This document shows positions 59,942 through 64,000 of a stretch of 64,000 bases of DNA, piece by piece (the stretch's first letter is position 1; each line of letters starts with the position of its first letter). The notes beneath the pieces were generated by a model. It was not told the DNA's origin. It worked only from the letters and a program-made list of their open reading frames with translations, and searched no databases. The translations under genes and the position numbers were made by a program. The DNA lies in the NCBI GenBank assembly GCA_965221635.1, contig OZ244902.1, positions 3,224,001-3,288,000 on the forward strand, in the 5' to 3' direction. The stretch is from JAAXHB01 sp965221635. GTDB lineage: Bacteria; Actinomycetota; Acidimicrobiia; Acidimicrobiales; Aldehydirespiratoraceae.

Positions 59942-61091
59942 ACGACGTCTGGGTGTGCTCGGGCACGCCGGCGGTGGGCATTTCCACGTCTATTCGAAGG
60001 TCGGGGTCGAAGCGTTCCACGCCGACGATTCGGCCCCTTGTGACCGCTTCGATGCTTGGGGCGCCCTGGCCGGAGATGAGCGGTTTGCCGTCGTCACCGC
60101 CGAACACGACCGGCGCCAGGTACAGCACGTAGCGGTCGATTAGACCGGCCCGGTGAAAGCCGGCCACGGTGGAGGCCCCACCTTCCACCATCACCTGAAT
60201 CGCCGACTGGTCACCGAGATGTGCGATCAAGTCGTGCAGCGAACCCGCCGAACCCGTCGAACCCGCCGAGCCCGTGGAACGCGACGAGCCTGTGGAACGC
60301 GACGGGCCCGCCGAATCCGACCAGTTCTCGCACGGCTGGATGCGGGCTTGTGGCGGCGGGGGTTGTCCCAGAACCAGGCGCCGGGGTTGGATCACCTCTG
60401 TTGGTTCGGTGCCGTCGCTCCAAACCCTGTGACCTTCGGGGCTGCCAGGCGGCTGCCAGTGGCGCACCGTGAGCGAGGGGTCGTCGGCGCGCACGGTGCC
60501 TGATCCCACGATGATCACGTCGGACTCGGCTCGCAGGCGGTGGGCGTCTGTGCGCGCCGGACGGGAGGTGATCCACTGTGAGGTGCCGTCGGGCGCGGCG
60601 GTGCGCCCGTCGAGGCTGCCCGCGAGCTTCGCCACCACATAGGGCCGCCCGGTGCGGCGCTGGTGCAGGTAGGGCCGAAGCTGCTGTTCCACCAGGTCGG
60701 CCTTCACCCCGACGTCCACTTCGATTCCCGCTTCACGCAACCGGTGGGCTCCTCGGCCCGCCACCAACGGATCAGGGTCGAGCACGCCGATCACCACCCG
60801 ACGAACCCCAGCCGCGATGATCGCCTCGGTACACGGGCCGGTGCGCCCATGGTGACCGCAAGGCTCCAGGGTGGTCACCAAGGTGGCGCCTGCAGCCGCC
60901 GGGCCCGCAGCCGCAAGGGAGTGACGTTCGGCGTGCGGGCCTCCCGCTGGGCTTGTGGCCCCAAGGTAGGCGCCGCCGCCTTCGGGAAGCACCACGCAAC
61001 CAACCCAAGGATTGGGCCGCGTCAAGTGACGCACCGCCGCCGCGCCCCGAACAGCCAGCTCCATCGCCGCCTCCAAGGGATCACTCACCAA
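59928..61091 (-). CDS. ribD: bifunctional riboflavin deaminase-reductase
   Basis: A protein of 387 residues. The N-terminal cytidine-deaminase-like domain has the zinc ligands HAE (53-55) and PCGHHGRTGPC (77-87), which deaminate the pyrimidine intermediate. The C-terminal reductase domain shows RRTGRPYVVAKLAGSLDGRT, SQWITSRPARTDAHRLRAES, GTVRADDPSLTVR and VMVEGGASTVAGFHRAGLID. In the reductase domain there is an insert of Ser/Thr/Gly repeats (SRSTGSSRSTGSAGSTGSAG) coded by 15-18-bp units at 60239-60310. No other riboflavin genes are adjacent. It is convergent with the cold-shock-like gene, with a 14-nt overlap of 3' ends. Confidence 0.94.
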   Translation of the reverse strand: MVSDPLEAAMELAVRGAAAVRHLTRPNPWVGCVVLPEGGGAYLGATSPAGGPHAERHSLAAAGPAAAGATLVTTLEPCGHHGRTGPCTEAIIAAGVRRVVIGVLDPDPLVAGRGAHRLREAGIEVDVGVKADLVEQQLRPYLHQRRTGRPYVVAKLAGSLDGRTAAPDGTSQWITSRPARTDAHRLRAESDVIIVGSGTVRADDPSLTVRHWQPPGSPEGHRVWSDGTEPTEVIQPRRLVLGQPPPPQARIQPCENWSDSAGPSRSTGSSRSTGSAGSTGSAGSLHDLIAHLGDQSAIQVMVEGGASTVAGFHRAGLIDRYVLYLAPVVFGGDDGKPLISGQGAPSIEAVTRGRIVGVERFDPDLRIDVEMPTAGVPEHTQTSSNQE

Positions 61092-61261
61092 GCACCACTC
61101 CCAACAACGAGCCGACCGAAGAACTGTCCCATGTCCAAAGCCACCTCCATGGGATCACTCATCGAACACTCTTCCCGAAACGACCCTTCCGGAGAGTTCT
61201 CGCGTCTCCAACGCCAACCCGACAGGACCACTCACGGGGCGGGCCTGGCTGGTGGTGCCGG

Positions 61262-61807
61262 TTAGCCGTGATGGTGATGACTGTGCGGCTGATGACTGTG
61301 GTGCTGATGACTGTGCGACTGATCGCCGTGCGGGTGGGGGTCGTAGTTGTCCACAAGCAGACGAACGGCGTGGTCGATCACATCAGCGACTGCGTCCACC
61401 GTCTCAACGCAACCCTTGGACGACCCTGGCGTGTTGAGGATCAACGCCGTTCCCAAGGTTCCGGCCACGCCACGCGACAATCGCCCAAGGGGATTCACCA
61501 GGCGCATCGCCTCGGCCAGTCCCGGCGCTTCACGTTCGATCACCGCTCTCGTGCCTTCCGGGGTTGCGTCGCGTGGGCCGAAACCCGTGCCGCCAGTGGT
61601 CACGATCAGCCCATGGAAGCCCTCGGCGAGCCGTGTGAGCGCGCCGGCCACCGATTCGGTGCCGTCAGCCACCACAGCACGCTCGCACACCACCCAACCC
61701 CGCGATGTGAGGTACTCCTCAAGAGCGGCGCCGCTGCGATCCTCACGAGTGCCCGCCACCACCCCGTCGGACACAGTAAGCACCTTCGCCACCAACGACT
61801 CCGCCAC
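61262..61807 (-). CDS. MoaB/MogA-family molybdopterin protein with His-rich tail
   Basis: About 181 residues. The molybdopterin-binding fold is shown by KVLTVSDGVVAGTREDRSGA, LIVTTGGTGFGPRDATPEGT, APGLAEAMRLVNPLGRLSRG and ALILNTPGSSKGCVETVDAV. These proteins adenylate molybdopterin before molybdenum insertion (MogA) or act in related steps (MoaB). The last 25 residues, HPHGDQSHSHQHHSHQPHSH and following, are mainly His, Ser and Gln, coded by a CACAGTCATCAG-like repeat. Such tails can hold metal ions, but this one may be a repeat expansion. The start is taken at the GTG at 61807 (61810 is also possible); the reading to 61858 adds an unlikely Trp-rich N-terminus. No other cofactor genes are nearby. 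Confidence 0.88.
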   Translation of the reverse strand: MAESLVAKVLTVSDGVVAGTREDRSGAALEEYLTSRGWVVCERAVVADGTESVAGALTRLAEGFHGLIVTTGGTGFGPRDATPEGTRAVIEREAPGLAEAMRLVNPLGRLSRGVAGTLGTALILNTPGSSKGCVETVDAVADVIDHAVRLLVDNYDPHPHGDQSHSHQHHSHQPHSHHHHG

Positions 61808-62096
61808 CACGGCCCAACAGTACTCCAGGCACCGAGACCACTCCCATTCCCACAACAACCCGTCGTCCGAGCATTCCTGTCAACTTCGTCCCGCGGGTAG
61901 GCCTGCGATGTGCGGGCTGTCCACAAGCAACTACCTGTCACGAAGGATTCGGCCAAGGCCGTGATCGTTTCCCTGCAGGTGCCCTCATCACCAGGACCGA
62001 TGCTGGGCGGGCGGCAAGGCGTTGACCCGCTACCGGAACCCGGCCGGACTTGGAACGAAGCACCAAGAAGGCCTGGTGCCATGGAGTTGTGTCGGA

Positions 62097-62948
62097 TTAG
62101 CCGATCTCGCGCCAGTCAAGGTCGTCGCAGACCACTATCTCGCCCCGGAAGCCAGCCTCGCGAATCTCATCAACGTAACCCTGCTTGTCCGCCTCGGTGA
62201 ACGGTGGGGGGCTCAGGTGGGTCAGCATCAGCACCGGAATGTCCAACTCGGCGGCCTGCCTGCCCAGTAGCCGTGTGTCGGAGTGATAGTGCATGAAGAA
62301 GTGCAGATGTGGAGCCAACTCCAGGATCTTCCCCATGCGCATCGCTTCGTGCACCACTATGTCGGCACCGGAAGCCAGCGCCGCGACCTCATCGCACACC
62401 CGGGTGTCTCCCGAGATCGCAACGCTGCCGTCTCGGGTCTCCACGCGATAGCCGACGGCTCCCTGCACAGGTTCGTGACGCACCGGCCCGGCCAGCACTC
62501 TCACATCACCGCTGTACCACACCTCCGTCGGTTCCGTAGGTGTCTCGAACGCCACGACCTCGATGCCGGGACGTGGGTTCCGGCCCGCGTGGTGCGCTCG
62601 GAGTTCCAGATCGTCGACCCACACGTCGAGCATGCGCTCGCAGAAGCGAGCGGTGGCCCCGGCGGGTGCCACGATTGGTAACGCAGGCAGCGCGTCGTGG
62701 TGATCCAGAAGCCAGCGGGTGTGTACGACATCCTGGAGCCCCAGGAGATGGTCGGAGTGGTAGTGCGTGAGAAACACCGCGCTGAGCTGCTCCACGGACG
62801 TTCCGGCACCGACAAGTCTGGCCACGGTGTTGCGCCCTGCATCGAACTGCAGGTGAAGGCCGTCGGCCTGCACCAGCACGCCGGCGCCTGCCCGATTCGG
62901 CGCTGGACGCGGTATGCCTGTGCCTGTGACTGTCACACGGGTGGTCAT
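62097..62948 (-). CDS. MBL-fold metal-dependent hydrolase (RNase Z-like)
   Basis: A protein of 283 residues with the metallo-beta-lactamase fold in the RNase Z/arylsulfatase-like arrangement. The opening VTVTGTGIPRPAPNRAGAGV is followed by the metal-binding HYHSDH (62-67), then GDVRVLAGPVRHEPVQGAVG, VAISGDTRVCDEVAALASGA with the bridging Asp, DIVVHEAMRM and the late His in LMLTHLSPPPF. The beta-CASP insertion is missing and the length suits a stand-alone hydrolase. The substrate could be a tRNA 3' end or a small ester or lactone; nothing here decides. Its ATG overlaps the stop of the dehydrogenase gene upstream by 4 nt, so the two are probably one transcription unit, perhaps one catabolic route. 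Confidence 0.88.
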   Translation of the reverse strand: MTTRVTVTGTGIPRPAPNRAGAGVLVQADGLHLQFDAGRNTVARLVGAGTSVEQLSAVFLTHYHSDHLLGLQDVVHTRWLLDHHDALPALPIVAPAGATARFCERMLDVWVDDLELRAHHAGRNPRPGIEVVAFETPTEPTEVWYSGDVRVLAGPVRHEPVQGAVGYRVETRDGSVAISGDTRVCDEVAALASGADIVVHEAMRMGKILELAPHLHFFMHYHSDTRLLGRQAAELDIPVLMLTHLSPPPFTEADKQGYVDEIREAGFRGEIVVCDDLDWREIG

Positions 62949-64000
62949 GCGCCGTTGCTCCTGATCGGCGGAAGGGGAACGCCTAGTTCAGAAGCCACCT
63001 CGCTGAGGGTGTCCCACAGCTTGGGTGACACCGGCACTCCTGAGATGGCCCGGTCCGCTGCTATGGCAGAACTTCGCTCACCGGGCACAAAGATGCCTTC
63101 CGCGCCGTCCGCGTTCGGAAGCGTCTTCAACGCGTCCACGGTGGCGTCCACATGCGCCATGAAGTCCTGGGAATCGCCGAACGCTGCCGGGGAGAGCGCG
63201 ATTATCAGGGCGTTCTGACGGTGTTTGCGGCCTGCTTGGGGATCGGTGTGAAACGCCTCCACGATCGGCTCCCCCACCAGGACGCTGGTGATCAACTCGA
63301 AAGCCAGAGACATGCCCGATCCCTTGGCTCCACCGAGCGGCAGTGGCATCGTGGCCAGGTCGGGATCGGTTGTGGGTGTCCCGTCGGCGGTTGCGGCTGC
63401 TCCCTCGGGTAGCGGCGTGCCACTCGCCTTGTGCCCGCGGATCTTGCCAAGAGCCATCGTGGCCGTGGCCATGTCCAGGAGAACGGCGGAGCGTCGCTCA
63501 CTCGGCACTGCGATGGACAACGGGCTGGTGGCGACTGCCTTGCCCTTGGCACCGGTGTAGGCCATGTTGGGCATCCCGGCCACAAAAGCGATACCCACCA
63601 AACCGGCCTGGGCAATCCGGTTGGTGTAGTAGCCAATGGCGCCGGTGTGAACGGTTCGGCGGACCCCCACCGAGGCAACCCCGGCGGACTCACTCATGGT
63701 GACAGCCAGGTCGGCTGCTTTGGTCAGCGCTACCGGGCCCGGAGCCCTATCGGCTTCCAGCACCGCCACACCAGGTAAGGAGGTGCGCACCTCGATGTGG
63801 GGTTGTGGGTTGGCGATGCCGGAACGCAACAGCCCGACATAGGGCGCGATGCGAGTGGCGCCATGGGAGTCCACACCCCGCACACTGGCCCAGACCAGCA
63901 CCTCAGACATGGCGGCCGCGTGCTCCGCCGAAACTCCGGCGGACTCGAACACCGCGGCCGCGAAGGCGGCCAGATCATCGGATGACACACGCTGGGGCAT
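62945..64000 (-). CDS. Ldh-family (malate/L-lactate/ureidoglycolate-type) dehydrogenase
   Basis: A protein of 351 residues if the ATG at the very edge (64000) is the true start; the family length is about 340-350, so it is probably complete. The signature VRGVDSHGATRIAPYVGLLR carries the catalytic His (46). VGVRRTVHTGAIGYYTNRIA, ATSPLSIAVPSE, LLDMATATMALGKIRGHKAS and PLPLGGAKGSGMSLAFELIT are family blocks that bind NAD(P)H. Members reduce or oxidise 2-oxo/2-hydroxy acids or cyclic imines. The gene overlaps the MBL-fold gene by ATGA. The substrate is unknown. Confidence 0.9.
   Translation of the reverse strand: MPQRVSSDDLAAFAAAVFESAGVSAEHAAAMSEVLVWASVRGVDSHGATRIAPYVGLLRSGIANPQPHIEVRTSLPGVAVLEADRAPGPVALTKAADLAVTMSESAGVASVGVRRTVHTGAIGYYTNRIAQAGLVGIAFVAGMPNMAYTGAKGKAVATSPLSIAVPSERRSAVLLDMATATMALGKIRGHKASGTPLPEGAAATADGTPTTDPDLATMPLPLGGAKGSGMSLAFELITSVLVGEPIVEAFHTDPQAGRKHRQNALIIALSPAAFGDSQDFMAHVDATVDALKTLPNADGAEGIFVPGERSSAIAADRAISGVPVSPKLWDTLSEVASELGVPLPPIRSNGA

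Overview
The window is high-GC bacterial chromosome from an actinobacterium (Actinomycetota). The evidence is the arginine cluster order argC-J-B-D-F-R-G-H, the infC-rpmI-rplT-trmH-pheS-pheT block directly upstream of it on the same strand, two DUF222/HNH (13E12-type) proteins, and many GTG/TTG starts. The large SLH/fibronectin/GLUG surface proteins fit an Acidimicrobiia-like lineage, but that placement is inference from gene content only. No tRNA, rRNA, CRISPR array, transposase or prophage gene was recognised.

Layout. Positions 1-3.1 kb carry the 5' end of a class-III aminotransferase, a DUF222/HNH gene and thrH, all on the minus strand. From 3.8 to 32.4 kb lies a tandem family of secreted, multi-domain surface proteins on the plus strand. 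Four are intact proteins of 1,100-1,240 residues (3842, 21178, 25018, 29079). One copy is broken (7577-11483). One is a giant of about 2,914 residues (12095-20839) built from five repeated modules. The smaller ones share a signal peptide, usually an N-terminal FN3 domain, a Ca-loop/GLUG-like repeat core, a putative-Ig domain, 1-3 FN3 domains and a C-terminal SLH triplet. The giant has its SLH triplet at the N-terminus. Several share an upstream element about 110 nt before the start, a GAAAGG ribosome-binding region exactly 9 nt before the start, and near-identical terminators.

From 32.4 to 42.9 kb is accessory content. It holds a hyuA / small ORF / hyuB operon, a VOC protein, a 3-methyladenine DNA glycosylase, a fatty acid desaturase, a second DUF222/HNH gene, a ribbon-helix-helix regulator with a periodic operator-like array, and a 425-bp tandem duplication carrying two small membrane proteins.

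From 42.9 to 58.1 kb is a minus-strand housekeeping block. Read in the direction of transcription it runs infC, rpmI, rplT, an RNA methyltransferase, pheS, pheT, then argC, argJ, argB, argD, argF, argR, argG, argH. Six of the seven neighbouring arg pairs overlap by 4 nt or lie within 5 nt of each other. From 58.3 to 64 kb are a DUF1844-like gene, hisG with an overlapping cold-shock-like gene (plus strand), and ribD, a MoaB/MogA homologue, an MBL-fold hydrolase and an Ldh-family dehydrogenase (minus strand).

Two themes stand out. The surface-protein array has conserved ends and a divergent, lower-GC middle, with clear signs of recombination or misassembly in one copy. In addition, low-complexity tandem repeats have expanded inside several otherwise conserved enzymes (HyuA, HyuB, ArgH, ArgD, RibD, both HNH proteins, and the MoaB tail).
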